Assembly (NCBI GenBank): GCA_046728075.1
Contig: JBKPDV010000092.1
Location: forward strand, 1 to 12,504
Direction: 5' to 3'
From: JBKPDV01 sp046728075
GTDB lineage: Bacteria; Acidobacteriota; Thermoanaerobaculia; UBA5066; Gp7-AA6
Length of the DNA: 12,504 nucleotides
Position 1 is the stretch's first letter. The number at the start of each line of letters is the position of its first letter. Both the position numbers and the translations under genes were made by a program. The notes under the pieces were generated by a model that did no database searches, was not told where the DNA came from, and was given only the letters and a program-made list of their open reading frames with translations. Below are positions 12,394-12,504 of the stretch, one piece after another.

Positions 12394-12504
12394 CACTTCA
12401 CCTTCTCAGGCGGCAGGACGGGCCCTTCCGTACAGCTGATGATGAACGGTTTCTCGACCCCCGGGATCACGCAGCCAAGACACGCTCCGAAGCCGCATCC
12501 CATC
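12390..12504 (-). CDS. pyrK: Dihydroorotate dehydrogenase electron-transfer subunit, C-terminal part (truncated by window)
   Basis: The last 37 codons of pyrK, starting within the right window edge, read MGCGFGACLGCVIPG and end in PPEKVKW. Four cysteines in the spacing C-x4-C-x2-C-x12-C are the [2Fe-2S] ligands of PyrK, which links the FAD/NAD side to the FMN of PyrD. The stop TGA (12392-12390) overlaps the GTG start of pyrD. The N-terminal FAD/NAD-binding parts are outside the window. Confidence 0.93.
   Translation of the reverse strand, partial: MGCGFGACLGCVIPGVEKPFIISCTEGPVLPPEKVKW

Overview
This window looks like chromosomal DNA of a GC-rich, didermic heterotrophic bacterium. The didermic reading rests on a Tat-exported molybdoenzyme, a lipoprotein-type esterase and Sec-exported proteins. 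Gene content plus short period-7 intergenic repeats bring Acidobacteriota-like genomes to mind, but that placement is an inference with low certainty. The layout is compact, with repeated 4-bp NTGA stop/start overlaps. I see no phage, transposase, CRISPR or defence genes.

Region by region. At 1-102 is the 3' end of an unrecognised gene. At 176-264 is an intact tRNA-Ser(UGA), followed to about 524 by a mosaic of tRNA-Ser-derived pieces: a second, altered copy of the tRNA 3' end, an inverted copy of the tRNA 5' half, and two inverted copies of a ~56-nt GC-rich two-hairpin element sitting inside the tRNA-like copies. At 585-971 (-) is a stand-alone response-regulator receiver. At 1063-3016 (+) a b-type cytochrome and a Tat-exported sulfite-oxidase-fold molybdoenzyme form a two-gene redox unit. 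At 3062-4585 (-) is a four-PAS protein with no output domain.

From 4711 to 8278 the minus strand carries two coupled pairs: a HAD phosphatase with a secreted protein of unknown function, and a secreted beta-rich protein with a lipoprotein esterase. At 8376-9580 (+) a pyridoxamine-5'-phosphate-oxidase-like FMN protein is coupled to an SDR oxidoreductase whose catalytic Tyr appears to be His. At 9728-10528 (-) is a glycerophosphodiester phosphodiesterase. From 12504 down to 10613 runs a pyrK-pyrD-pyrF pyrimidine operon, with the end of pyrK cut by the window.

The most unusual non-coding signal is a set of short tandem repeats, mostly with period 7 and often reading ACTNNNN, found in five intergenic gaps. 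In four of them the repeats form inverted arms. A related period-8 G-rich repeat lies inside the 5' coding ends of pyrD and the molybdoenzyme gene. Together with the tRNA mosaic, these are the candidates for undescribed repeat systems. The protein-coding genes themselves belong to known families.
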